From NCBI GenBank assembly GCA_964613795.1, contig CAZTJR010000002.1:124001-188000 (forward strand): 64,000 nt of DNA. The letters run 5' to 3'. Of this stretch, positions 1-8,775 are shown piece by piece. The notes below the pieces were generated by a model that saw only the letters and a list, made by a program, of their open reading frames with translations, was not told where the DNA came from and ran no database searches. Source of the stretch: Chromatocurvus sp964613795 (lineage in GTDB: Bacteria; Pseudomonadota; Gammaproteobacteria; Pseudomonadales; Halieaceae). Position numbers and translations under genes: made by a program. The stretch's first letter is position 1; every line of letters starts with the position of its first letter.

Positions 1-1
1 G

Positions 2-496
2 CGCAGCGGCGTGAGCTGCGCCGACTGCCACATGCCCTACGAAACACGGGGTGCGACCAAGATGAGCAGCCATAATGTGCAGAGCCCCATGCAGTCGGTC
101 AATAGTTCCTGCCAGACCTGCCACAACGTCGCGGAGGCCGAGTTACGCGAGCGCGTGCACCGGATACAGGAAACCACCGTCAATCTCACAGAGCGCGCCG
201 GCGCTGCAATGACCCAGATGCTGGACGCGATTCTCGAGGCCCAGGCAGCGGGTGCCAGCGAGACAGAACTTGCCCCCGTGCTGGAACTGCAGCGCAAGGC
301 GATGTGGCGACTCGACTATATCAGCAGTGAAAACTCCCGCGGCTTCCACGCTGATCAGGAGGCTGCGCGCATTCTCGGCGAATCCATGGACTACAGTCGG
401 CAGGCGCAGGCAGCAGCACTGAGGCTGCGCGCAGGCACAGCGCCGGAGACAGACGACCTGCCCCGGGAGCCTGTTAAGGGGGTCACCCCGCGCTGA
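2..496 (+). CDS. nrfA: Ammonia-forming cytochrome c nitrite reductase (NrfA), C-terminal part
   Basis: The gene is cut by the window start. The reading frame is open from base 2, and the GTG at 11 is an internal valine. Two CxxCH haem sites are visible: CADCH at the start, followed by MPY as is usual in NrfA, and CQTCH about 33 residues later. Between them is a histidine in an H-x-x-x-S-P context, a typical distal haem ligand. A later W-R-x-D ... G-F-H-A stretch matches the NrfA C-terminal helices that carry the last ligand histidine. NrfA is a periplasmic pentahaem enzyme reducing nitrite to ammonium. The tail after the helices is short and polar. Other multihaem cytochromes are possible, but this ligand pattern favours NrfA. 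Its partner nrfH would lie upstream, outside the window. Confidence 0.8.
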   Translation, partial: RSGVSCADCHMPYETRGATKMSSHNVQSPMQSVNSSCQTCHNVAEAELRERVHRIQETTVNLTERAGAAMTQMLDAILEAQAAGASETELAPVLELQRKAMWRLDYISSENSRGFHADQEAARILGESMDYSRQAQAAALRLRAGTAPETDDLPREPVKGVTPR

Positions 497-701
497 TAGC
501 CGGCTGCAGTTGTCCATGCCGGCCTTGCGTTCGCCGGTTTCAGCGGTGCACTTCACAGCGCACGACTGGCGGGTATAGGCACGCGACTCTACCGCTAGTG
601 TGCTAACCTCCGACCGTGTGCTGATGCAGAAATCTGACCTGCTTTTTGCAGCCTGGAGATCACTCTGCCCACGACACCGGTATCAGGAGGAAAAGCGCGA
701 C

Positions 702-1793
702 ATGGGATGGTTCACGCGGAAAAAAGAAGACAAGAGCACCGTGCGTGGCAATGCCGGCAGGCGCAAGCCCGCTGTGAGTGACAGCATGACGGAACCACAA
801 CCACCCGCGGCGGTCCGCAGCGAGCCCGACAGCACTCGGCCTGGCATCGAGCGCAAGGTGCCGAACGAGCTAGCAGATTTTTTCCTGGTCATGGAGGATC
901 ACCTGACGGAGGTGGAACGCGAGGACGTGGCAGAAATCGTTGCCCGTCTGCGTCAGCCTCCACCAATTCTCGAGCGCGTCACCCGGGGCCTTGACGATCC
1001 GGAGGCACTTGCCGAGGCGGTGAAGTCGAATCCCGCGCTGACCGCCGATATCCTGCGAACCGTCAACTCGGCGGCGTTTGCTCTATCCGCGCCCATTTCA
1101 AGCATCCAGCATGCCATTACGTATCTGGGCACCAGTCTGGTCAAAGGTCTGGTGCTGCAGTCGACTGTCAATCGCGTCATGGAGTTCGAGCACACCTCAC
1201 AACAGGATGCCTACATGCGCCTGTGGCGATCAAGCTATGTGGCTAGCACCACCGCTCTCATGCTCGGGCAGCACCTCGGCATGGCGCACCCGTCAATTCT
1301 TTCCACTCGTTCGCTGCTGGCCAACCTGGGCGATCTCGCACTGCTATCGGCGCGTGCCGACATGGCGGGACTGTATGCCCCAAAAGCCACGCTGTTCTCC
1401 CGAGCAAAGGCCCAGCAGGATGATCTGATGGCTAACGCCGCGGTGATTTCCGGCATGCTCGTCGAGCAGTGGGGACTGCCTGAGGCGCTCATCCGTGGAC
1501 TGCAGCATGGCTATATCCCCATGGCGCTACCGCCGGCGCAGCATCCGGATATCGACGGCGATCTCGCCGCCGCGGTGATCTGCTATGTCGCCGAACGGAT
1601 CGGCGATCAGGTGGCTTTCCACGGCATCACTGATATCGGCGACGTGGACCTCGCAGCACAGGAGGCGCTGGAGTATTTTTACCTGCCGGATTACCTGATG
1701 GCGAGTGACATGCCGGGAATCCAGACCGCACTGGGAGACGCTGCGGTGCGCCGACGGGTCAACCACCTGATCAGCACGCTCGGTAGGGACTGA
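702..1793 (+). CDS. HDOD domain protein
   Basis: This protein of 363 residues has a charged, low-complexity N-terminus of about 55 residues and then an HDOD domain over roughly residues 65-270. The domain shows the usual pattern: P-P-x-L/I-x-R ... D-D ... L-x-x-A-V-x-x-N-P-A-L-T-A-x-I-L-R-x-V-N-S-A-A-F, then I-S-S-I-x-x-A-I-x-Y-L-G. HDOD is a degenerate relative of HD-GYP phosphohydrolases, is normally not catalytic, and serves in signalling. ATG 702 is chosen because a perfect AGGAGG lies 11 bases upstream; an in-frame start at 600 has no such site. It follows nrfA after a gap of about 200 bases and converges with dtd. What it controls cannot be told from the sequence. Confidence 0.85.
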   Translation: MGWFTRKKEDKSTVRGNAGRRKPAVSDSMTEPQPPAAVRSEPDSTRPGIERKVPNELADFFLVMEDHLTEVEREDVAEIVARLRQPPPILERVTRGLDDPEALAEAVKSNPALTADILRTVNSAAFALSAPISSIQHAITYLGTSLVKGLVLQSTVNRVMEFEHTSQQDAYMRLWRSSYVASTTALMLGQHLGMAHPSILSTRSLLANLGDLALLSARADMAGLYAPKATLFSRAKAQQDDLMANAAVISGMLVEQWGLPEALIRGLQHGYIPMALPPAQHPDIDGDLAAAVICYVAERIGDQVAFHGITDIGDVDLAAQEALEYFYLPDYLMASDMPGIQTALGDAAVRRRVNHLISTLGRD

Positions 1794-1817
1794 TCTCACA
1801 CTGCAAATGACGCGGCA

Positions 1818-2261
1818 TCAAGCCGACAACAGAAACGTTACCGGTCCGTCGTTAACCAGGCTGACCCGCATGTCGGCGCCGAAAACGCCACCCGCAACCC
1901 GACCCGATGTGTGATTCGATGCGAGCCAGTCGAGAGAGAAGGCGTACAGGGGCTTCGCGTCAGCAGGCGGCATGGCGCTGGAGAAACCGGGCCGCCGGCC
2001 GCGAGCAGTATCGGCGGCCAGCGTGAATTGGGGCACCAGCAGAACATCACCCGCTGCATCTACCACGCTCAGGTTCATGCGCCCCGCCGCATCCGCGAAA
2101 ACCCGATAAGTGAGAACTCTGTGCAGGAGTTGCTCAGCCGTACTGCGCCGATCGTCCCGCTCCAGGCCCAGAAAGGCAAGCAGGCCCGGCCCTACGCGGC
2201 TGACAGTCGCTCCATCCACCGACACATCTGCCTGTGTTACCCGCTGCAGCAGGATCTTCAT
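1818..2261 (-). CDS. dtd: D-aminoacyl-tRNA deacylase (DTD)
   Basis: The product has 147 residues, the normal DTD length. DTD hydrolyses D-aminoacyl-tRNAs (and glycyl-tRNA-Ala mischarges), protecting translation. The N-terminus M-K-x-L-L-Q-R-V and the C-terminal N-D-G-P-V-T (cross-subunit Gly-Pro motif) are both present. The first signature motif, usually S-Q-F-T-L, reads P-Q-F-T-L at residues 77-81, while the following A-A-D-T-x-R-G is normal. A GAGG ribosome site precedes the ATG. The gene lies 36 bases after the RIO kinase gene on the same strand and probably shares its transcript with the DEAD-box helicase upstream. Confidence 0.95.
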   Translation of the reverse strand: MKILLQRVTQADVSVDGATVSRVGPGLLAFLGLERDDRRSTAEQLLHRVLTYRVFADAAGRMNLSVVDAAGDVLLVPQFTLAADTARGRRPGFSSAMPPADAKPLYAFSLDWLASNHTSGRVAGGVFGADMRVSLVNDGPVTFLLSA

Positions 2262-2297
2262 GCTCGCCTCTTCGTCACCCTGCGCCAGGGGCGGATT

Positions 2298-3152
2298 TCA
2301 GTCCTCGTCGTCGTCCGCCTCTCGCGCCAGACGCTCAAGATGTTCCTCCAGCGCCGCCTCAATTTCACGCATGACGCCATCGACATCGGCCGCGGATTCA
2401 TCCACTTCGGCAACGCCCGTCAGCGGGGTTTCCGGGTCCAGGGCCGCGTCCTCGTAGAGACGCCAGATTTCAGCGGCATATCGCGTCTGCAGCAGCGCGG
2501 GCTCGAACAGCGCATAATACTGCGTCATGCGCAGAACATCCCGGACGAACATGTCACGGGCATTATTGTTGGAAGCGGCATCCACCGCCTGGGGAAGATC
2601 GATAATGACCGGACCGCCTTCATCTACCAGCACGTTGAACTCAGACAGGTCGCCGTGCACGATGCCAGCGCACAGCATGCGCACGACGTAGCGGATGACC
2701 AAGTCGAAATCCTCCACCGCCTGCTCTGCAGACATGCGCACATCCGCCAGACGCGGCGCGACATCGCCGGTCTCGTCCGTGATCAACTCCATCAACAGCA
2801 CGCCTTCCACACAGCCGTAGGGGCGCGGCACACGAACATCGGCGGCATCCAGCCGGTACAGCGCGCTCACCTCCGCGTTCTGCCAGACCTCCTCCTGCTG
2901 CTCGCGGCCGAAGCGCGAGCCCTTTTCCATCGCCCGGGCGCGCCGGGTGTTCCTGACTTTCCGCCCCTCGGTATATTTCACGGCCTGCTTGAAGCTACGC
3001 GTTCGCGACTCCTTGTAAATCTTGGCACAGCGCTCTTCATTGCCGCAGCGGACCACAAAGACATCGGCTTCCTTGCCACTCATCAACGGATACAGCACTT
3101 CGTCAACCAGGCCGTACTCAATCAGCGGCAGCAATCGCTTCGGCGGTTTCAT
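2298..3152 (-). CDS. RIO-type serine protein kinase
   Basis: This 284-residue protein has the bacterial RIO1-like kinase layout. It has a G-K-E-A-D-V-F nucleotide-binding region near residues 26-32 and a catalytic-loop H-G-D-L-S-E-F-N near 166-173, with the aspartate as catalytic base. The metal-binding aspartate sits in I-I-D-L-P-Q near 184-188. RIO kinases are ribosome-maturation factors in archaea and eukaryotes; the targets of bacterial ones are poorly known. The start ATG at 3152 overlaps the stop of the DEAD-box helicase gene by one base (TGATG), which implies translational coupling. An in-frame TTG one codon earlier is the alternative. dtd follows 36 bases downstream. Confidence 0.9.
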   Translation of the reverse strand: MKPPKRLLPLIEYGLVDEVLYPLMSGKEADVFVVRCGNEERCAKIYKESRTRSFKQAVKYTEGRKVRNTRRARAMEKGSRFGREQQEEVWQNAEVSALYRLDAADVRVPRPYGCVEGVLLMELITDETGDVAPRLADVRMSAEQAVEDFDLVIRYVVRMLCAGIVHGDLSEFNVLVDEGGPVIIDLPQAVDAASNNNARDMFVRDVLRMTQYYALFEPALLQTRYAAEIWRLYEDAALDPETPLTGVAEVDESAADVDGVMREIEAALEEHLERLAREADDDED

Positions 3153-5038
3153 CAATTCGGCTTCTTGCGGGGTTTCTTGGTCGCCGAACGTTTGCCGGGG
3201 GGTCTGCTGCCCGGCGTTGCAGCGGCGGTGCGCGGACCATTCGACGACAGGCGGGGGCGCGATGCTTTCGCATCGGTGTCGCCGGCCTTCCGTCGGCGCG
3301 GTGGCGCCTGACCATCGGCTGTCGCACTCACTTCGGAAATCTGCAGTTTGCGCCCGGACACCCAGACGTTACGCAGGTGCTGGAACACTTCCGGCGGCAT
3401 GCCCTCTGGTAGCTCCACCGTGCTGTATTCATCATTGATCGTTATCTTGCCAATGTATTCCGACTCCATATCCGCCTCGTTGGCGATGGCACCGACAATA
3501 TTGCCTGGCTTCACGTCATGCAGATGCCCCACCTCGATACGGTAGCGTCGCATACCCGGCTGCACCGCCGAGTCGCGCTGCGACCGCGGTTTTGCCGGCG
3601 CGCCAGTGTCCGGACCTCTGCCGGCTGACGTGCGCTGCCGGAGCGCCGTATCACGCGCGCCCCTCGCGCGGGAGCTGTCGTCGACGGAGGACCGTTGCGG
3701 CGTCGCGCTCGTGGGCGCAGAGGACTGTGCCGCCCCCGCACCCTGTGCCAGGAAGGCCAGCGCAGCGGCGATGTCGAGCACCGGCACACCGAACTCATGC
3801 TGGTAGCTCTCCACCAGCTGCCGACTGCTGTCCAGCTCGGCCGTATCGAGCGCCTCGGTGATCCGCTGCTTGAAGCGCGTGGCGCGCTTGTCGGTCACTT
3901 CCTCGGGCGTGGGCAGCTGCATCGGCTCGATTCGGTCGCCGGTGGCACGTTCGATCGCACGCAGCAGGCGACGCTCGCGATTGGCAACGAACAGAATCGT
4001 TTCGCCGTGGCGTCCTGCCCTGCCGGTGCGGCCGATACGGTGTGTGTAGGCCTCGGCGTCGTAGGGAATATCATAATTGATGACGTGACTGATGCGATCA
4101 ACATCCAGTCCGCGAGCGGCCACGTCCGTGGCAACGAGAATATCGAGGCGGCCGGACTTCAGATTTTCGACCGTCTTTTCGCGCAGGTTCTGGGCCACGT
4201 CACCGTTCAGCGCCGCGGTGGCATAGCCGCGTGCGGCGAGCTTTTCAGCCAGCTCCGTGGTGGCAATACGCGTGCGCACGAAGATAATAATGGCATCAAA
4301 ATCCTCCACCTCGAGGATTCGCGTCAGCGCATCCAGCTTGTGCACACCGGCCATCATCCATACCCGCTGACGGATACGCGATTTCGCCACCGCGGTCACT
4401 TTCGCCGTGATCTCGTGCGGGTTGCGCAAATGGGTCTTGGCGATGCGGCGGATAGCCTCTGGCATAGTTGCCGAGAACAGCGCGATCTGACGCTCGGGGG
4501 GCGTGTGCGAAAGGATCCATTCGACATCGTCGATGAAGCCCATGCGCAGCATTTCGTCGGCCTCATCCAGCACGAGGGTGCGCAGGCTGCCCAAATCCAG
4601 GGATCCCCGGCGCATGTGGTCCATGATCCGGCCCGGCGTACCGACGATGACCTGCACGCCGCGCTGCAGCTGTCGCAGCTGTGTTCGCATGTCGGCACCG
4701 CCGTAAAGAGGCAGGACGTGAAACGACGGCAGATGGCGCGCATAGTTCTGGAAAGCTTCGGCCACCTGCAATGCCAGTTCCCGCGTCGGCGCCAGCACCA
4801 GCACCTGGGGCAGACGCTGCGCAGGATCAAGGCGTGCCAGGCAGGGCAGCGCGAACGCTGCCGTCTTGCCAGTGCCTGTCTGCGCCTGCCCTACCAGATC
4901 CACGCCTTCGAGCATGGGAGGAATGGTCATCGCCTGTATCGCTGAGGGCGATTCATAGCCAACGTCGACAAGTGCCTGCTGCAGCGCGTCTGGCAGGTCG
5001 AGTTCAGCAAAGCGGGTAATCGGTGTTTCGGATGACAT
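3152..5038 (-). CDS. deaD: DEAD-box RNA helicase, DeaD/CsdA type
   Basis: The product has 628 residues. All helicase motifs are visible: A-Q-T-G-T-G-K-T (Walker A), P-T-R-E-L-A, T-P-G-R, D-E-A-D, S-A-T, the A-R-G-L-D motif V and the H-R-I-G-R-T-G-R motif VI. After the two RecA-like domains come a low-complexity Ser/Arg-rich linker and a C-terminal DbpA-type RNA-binding domain (M-R-R-Y-R-I-E-V-G to the end of the R-x-L-Q-I-S strand), then a Lys/Arg-rich tail. This layout fits DeaD/CsdA, used in ribosome assembly and mRNA unwinding, often in the cold. ATG 5038 is chosen because the family begins shortly before the Q-motif; an upstream in-frame start at 5083 adds 15 atypical residues. It is first in a deaD-RIO-dtd unit. 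Confidence 0.95.
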   Translation of the reverse strand: MSSETPITRFAELDLPDALQQALVDVGYESPSAIQAMTIPPMLEGVDLVGQAQTGTGKTAAFALPCLARLDPAQRLPQVLVLAPTRELALQVAEAFQNYARHLPSFHVLPLYGGADMRTQLRQLQRGVQVIVGTPGRIMDHMRRGSLDLGSLRTLVLDEADEMLRMGFIDDVEWILSHTPPERQIALFSATMPEAIRRIAKTHLRNPHEITAKVTAVAKSRIRQRVWMMAGVHKLDALTRILEVEDFDAIIIFVRTRIATTELAEKLAARGYATAALNGDVAQNLREKTVENLKSGRLDILVATDVAARGLDVDRISHVINYDIPYDAEAYTHRIGRTGRAGRHGETILFVANRERRLLRAIERATGDRIEPMQLPTPEEVTDKRATRFKQRITEALDTAELDSSRQLVESYQHEFGVPVLDIAAALAFLAQGAGAAQSSAPTSATPQRSSVDDSSRARGARDTALRQRTSAGRGPDTGAPAKPRSQRDSAVQPGMRRYRIEVGHLHDVKPGNIVGAIANEADMESEYIGKITINDEYSTVELPEGMPPEVFQHLRNVWVSGRKLQISEVSATADGQAPPRRRKAGDTDAKASRPRLSSNGPRTAAATPGSRPPGKRSATKKPRKKPN

Positions 5039-5186
5039 AATGCGGATTCCAGCGGCAACAAAGTAGCGGCTACGCCGCAGCAACTGGCATTATACCTTCG
5101 ATAGTACCCGGATGGCTGTGCAGTTTGACGCAATGCCGGGGAATTCCAGCCCTTACAGCATACCCCACTGCGTTATCGGAGAGTTC

Positions 5187-6119
5187 ATGTCCACCACCGA
5201 AATACTCGTGCTCAGCGCCGACGCCGACGCCTTGGCCGCTGCGCTGCGCCGGGACCTGCCAGCGAATACCCGTATACATCCCTGCAGCGACGCCGCGCAT
5301 CTGCCGGACGTTGCGGAGTCTGCCAGCGTTGTCCTCGCGGCGCCCGACCGTCTTCTCGAGGCACTCCCGCGGCTGCCCGCACTACGGTGGGCACAATCCA
5401 CCTGGGCCGGCGTAACCCCCCTGATCAACACCTCACGCCAGAATTATCGGCTGACGGGGGTCAAGAACCTGTTTGATGCCGCCATCAGTGAATACGTCAT
5501 GGCGTGGATGCTGGCGCTGCAGCGCAAGGTGCTGCAGCGAGCGAGTGCAAGGCAGTGGGACTGCACACCGGACGGAACTCTGGCCGGAAAGCAAGTCGGC
5601 ATTCTAGGCACCGGGGCGCTGGGGATGGCGGTGGCGCGCCGAGCCGAGGCATTTGGCGTGGCACTGCGTGGCCTCAACACGCGGGGCCAGGCAGAGGCAC
5701 CGTTCAGCCGCTGTCACTGCACTGAAGACAGACTGACGTTTGCCCGAGAGCTGGATTTCGTGGTTTCCCTCATGCCCGATACGCCCGCCACTGACGGGTT
5801 GATTGACGCCGACTTCCTGCAGGCGCTGCCAGCGGGCGCAGTACTGATCAATGCCGGTCGTGCCAACGCGATTGATCACTCAGCGTTGCGGCAGAGTGTG
5901 GACGATGGCCACCTGCGCGCCGCCGTGCTGGATGTGCTTCCGATAGAGCCACTGCCCGCAGACAACCCGCTGTGGCGGACCCGCGGGATCTACATTACGT
6001 CACACACCGCGGCGCCCACAGAGGTCACCGCGATTGGCCCGCTGTTCCTCGACAACCTGCACCGCTTTCTCACCGGCAACGCACTGCGCTACGAGATCGA
6101 TTTCACACGCGGTTACTGA
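5187..6119 (+). CDS. D-2-hydroxyacid dehydrogenase family protein
   Basis: This is a 310-residue NAD(P)-dependent D-isomer-specific 2-hydroxyacid dehydrogenase. The cofactor fingerprint G-x-L-G-T-G-A-L-G is near residue 138. The catalytic triad is recognisable: Arg in N-A-G-R-A-N, Glu in D-V-L-P-I-E-P-L, His in S-H-T-A-A. The short substrate domain resembles the GhrA / glyoxylate-hydroxypyruvate reductase branch. The exact substrate is not predictable. ATG 5187 is chosen because a GGAGAG lies just upstream and the family starts here. It is divergent from deaD and appears monocistronic; the TonB receptor gene converges downstream. Confidence 0.88.
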   Translation: MSTTEILVLSADADALAAALRRDLPANTRIHPCSDAAHLPDVAESASVVLAAPDRLLEALPRLPALRWAQSTWAGVTPLINTSRQNYRLTGVKNLFDAAISEYVMAWMLALQRKVLQRASARQWDCTPDGTLAGKQVGILGTGALGMAVARRAEAFGVALRGLNTRGQAEAPFSRCHCTEDRLTFARELDFVVSLMPDTPATDGLIDADFLQALPAGAVLINAGRANAIDHSALRQSVDDGHLRAAVLDVLPIEPLPADNPLWRTRGIYITSHTAAPTEVTAIGPLFLDNLHRFLTGNALRYEIDFTRGY

Positions 6120-6145
6120 AGGCACTGGCTCTGCCGCGGACATCC

Positions 6146-6172
6146 CGGGCTGCCGCGCACTGGGGCAGCCCG
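6146..6172. terminator. Hairpin between convergent genes
   Basis: A perfect 9-bp inverted repeat (CGGGCTGCC / GGCAGCCCG) with a 9-base loop lies between the 3' ends of the hydroxyacid dehydrogenase and TonB receptor genes. It has no T-tract on either side, so termination is only suggested by its position. Confidence 0.4.
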
Positions 6173-6196
6173 GAAAACGCCACGCAAAAATTAGCC

Positions 6197-8596
6197 TCAG
6201 TCAAAGTTCTTGCGCAGGGTCAGGCCATAGGTTCGCGGCTGGTTGGGGTAGCCGCTGAAGCTGCCTTCCTGAGCAACCGCCGGGAATGCACTGAGCAAGT
6301 ACTCGTCATTGTTCAGGTTACGCCCCCAGAGATTCAGTTCAATGCCGTTGTTCCAGTTCAGACCAAGACTGGCATTGAACGTCGAGACTTCACGCGAGGC
6401 GACAGCGGCAGATACGTTTTCGACCACCTGGACCTCGTCTTCAAAGATGTGCTCGACACGGACATAGCCGTTCGTGCTGCCAATATTGAAGCTATAGGTA
6501 CCCGCGGTGTTGGTGCTCCACTCGTGAATGCCGGCGGGGCGTGTCCCACTGAGATCGGTGGGTCCATCCGGACCGACACCGCCAACGAAGTCTTCGTATT
6601 CGGGGTCCAGGTAGGTTACGGCAAAGCTCAGGCGCAGTGCCTCTGTCGCTGCCCAGTTGGTATCAAACTCAAAACCCTGGACTGTCTGCGTACCGGCGTT
6701 AGCGAGAACAAAGCCAGTGCCTGTGAAAACATTCGACTGGAAACCGTCGATTTCCTGATCAAATATCGCCAGATTAAAGGCAATGGAACTGAATTCAGCT
6801 TTCATACCCAGCTCATAAACGGTGGACTCTTCCGGCCCCGCAAAGCGTGTCCCGGATACCAGATTCGGCACCGCCAGACCCGCCGCCTGCAGTGCCGCGA
6901 TATCGCTGGCAAAAGGCCGGGAGTCACGGGACAGGTTCCAGGATGACGCCTTGAACCCCGTGCTAAGAGCGGCGTAAGTGCTGATGTTAGCGTTGATATC
7001 GTAGGCCAGCCGCAGCGTATAGGTAAAATCGTCGTCGGTCGTCCTGCCGGACTCGACTTCGTTGGGGAAATTGAGGAAGGGTGGCAGAATCTGCACCCCC
7101 CTCAGGGGCGCAAGGGAGTCCGGCAGTTCAATGGCGGAGAACAACTCATCCGACACAATGTTGACGCCCGCTTTTTTCTTCACCTCGGTATAGTTTCCGC
7201 CCAGCGTCAGGGTCAGATCGTCGGTGAACCGCCAGTCGAACTGTGCAAAAACAGAGAGTGATTCATCATCCTGGGTGGACTGCTCGACGGGATAGCCTGT
7301 GCCGGAGCGCAAAAAACTGCCCGGCGTGACGCGTGGATCAAAGGTACCATAAAGACCCTCGACGGCGGTGATCGCGCCCCCCGTCAATACGTCGAAGAAC
7401 GGCCTGAAGTCATCGCCGATACGGAAATCGCCATCAATGGAGACATCCTCATTGAAGTAGAAGGCGCCAACCATCCAGTCGAGGGCGCCATCGCCGTTGG
7501 AGGTGAGTCGCAGTTCCTGGGTAAAGGTGTCAATCTGGGTGTCACTGATAAACGCCTGCGCAAGGCGCACGCTGGTGAAATCGATATCCGCGTTCTGGTA
7601 CTGGGAGAGTTCGCGATCGGCCGTGATGGACGTCACCGTCGCCCAATCCAGCTCGTAGTTGATCTCGAGGGAGGCACCGAAGGTCTCGATGTCGTTCTCC
7701 GGTGAAAAATCATAAAAACCGCGATAGGCGAAGGCATCATTCGGCACCAGATCGCCGCCCAGTGCGCGCACTGCCTGGCCCGTGGGGCCATCCACCAGAT
7801 TGGCCACGCCGCAGCAGGCCTCGTCCAGCTTCTCGCCATCGACGATAAAGCGCATCTCAAGCCGGTCGGTCGGGGCAAACAGCAGCTGACCGCGCAGATT
7901 CCAGCGATTGACCTCGTTGATGTCATCGCCATTGACTTCATTGTCGAAATACCCGTCGCGCTGGTTAATACTGCCGAACAGGCTGAATGCCACATTATCG
8001 GACAGAGGCCCCGTAACATCTGCGCGCGCGATCGTCTGACTATAATTCCCGGCTGTCGCAGAGATGGAACCACTGTATCCTTCGAGATCGGGTTTAGCCG
8101 TAACGACGTTAATGACGCCAGCCGACGCGTTTTTTCCAAAAAGCGTGCTCTGCGGGCCACGCAGCACCTCCACGCGCTCCAGCTTGGGCAGGTCCGCCAG
8201 CGCACTGCCTACCCGCGAGCGGAATACGCCATCGATAAACACGCCGACCGAAGGCTCAATGCCGGCGTTATTCGCGCCATTGCCAAAACCACGGATCACA
8301 AAATTGGTATTGGCGCTGGTCTGCAGCTGAGTCACGCGCAGCGACGGCACCATTGATTGCAGATCCTTGATATCCAGCACCTGCGCCTGCTGCATCTCCA
8401 GGGCGCTGACCACTGAGACGGCAACGGGGACTTCCTGCAGCGTCTGCTGGCGCTTGGTGGCGAGAACAATAATCTCTTCCAGTACGCCAGGACCCTGTGC
8501 GGATACGGATGGAGTGACCAGGGTAGCCGCTACCGCACTGCACAGCAGCGAAGGACGAAAAAACGCAGTAGCGCTACGAAACAAAGCGTTATTCAT
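6197..8596 (-). CDS. TonB-dependent outer-membrane receptor
   Basis: The product is a 799-residue outer-membrane receptor. Its signal peptide ends near S-V-S-A-Q (about residue 34). A TonB-box-like L-E-E-I-I-V-L-A-T-K-R follows directly, then a plug domain with R-G-F-G, D-G-V-F-R-S and V-L-R-G-P-Q-S-T-L-F-G-K-N-A-S-A-G. The remaining ~620 residues are barrel, ending in aromatic-rich strands (R-K-N-F-D). This subclass is abundant in marine proteobacteria and sphingomonads, with substrates from iron chelates to glycans and aromatics. It is divergent from glucokinase and close to Entner-Doudoroff genes, which hints at a carbohydrate but does not prove it. AAGGAAG precedes the ATG. No sigma regulator or TonB/ExbBD gene is adjacent. 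Confidence 0.92.
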   Translation of the reverse strand: MNNALFRSATAFFRPSLLCSAVAATLVTPSVSAQGPGVLEEIIVLATKRQQTLQEVPVAVSVVSALEMQQAQVLDIKDLQSMVPSLRVTQLQTSANTNFVIRGFGNGANNAGIEPSVGVFIDGVFRSRVGSALADLPKLERVEVLRGPQSTLFGKNASAGVINVVTAKPDLEGYSGSISATAGNYSQTIARADVTGPLSDNVAFSLFGSINQRDGYFDNEVNGDDINEVNRWNLRGQLLFAPTDRLEMRFIVDGEKLDEACCGVANLVDGPTGQAVRALGGDLVPNDAFAYRGFYDFSPENDIETFGASLEINYELDWATVTSITADRELSQYQNADIDFTSVRLAQAFISDTQIDTFTQELRLTSNGDGALDWMVGAFYFNEDVSIDGDFRIGDDFRPFFDVLTGGAITAVEGLYGTFDPRVTPGSFLRSGTGYPVEQSTQDDESLSVFAQFDWRFTDDLTLTLGGNYTEVKKKAGVNIVSDELFSAIELPDSLAPLRGVQILPPFLNFPNEVESGRTTDDDFTYTLRLAYDINANISTYAALSTGFKASSWNLSRDSRPFASDIAALQAAGLAVPNLVSGTRFAGPEESTVYELGMKAEFSSIAFNLAIFDQEIDGFQSNVFTGTGFVLANAGTQTVQGFEFDTNWAATEALRLSFAVTYLDPEYEDFVGGVGPDGPTDLSGTRPAGIHEWSTNTAGTYSFNIGSTNGYVRVEHIFEDEVQVVENVSAAVASREVSTFNASLGLNWNNGIELNLWGRNLNNDEYLLSAFPAVAQEGSFSGYPNQPRTYGLTLRKNFD

Positions 8597-8775
8597 GATT
8601 AAGGATCTTCCTTATAGGTTTTATGTTAACGGCGTCAATTTGCCATCCGCGGCCCAGTCGGTCAATAGCGGTTTTGCCGTCAAAGTCCCGAATTGCTCGA
8701 AACCGCGATACCCTTGCCGAGGCGGCGCGATTCCGAGGTAGACTTTGTATGAATCCGTATAACGAGGACGCTCCC

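Noticed and set aside
1911..3311. A 466-residue open frame on the plus strand over dtd and the RIO kinase
   Set aside because: It runs antisense through two well-supported genes and shows no domain.
3695..4945. A 416-residue open frame on the plus strand over deaD
   Set aside because: Antisense shadow of the helicase; composition and lack of motifs argue against a gene.
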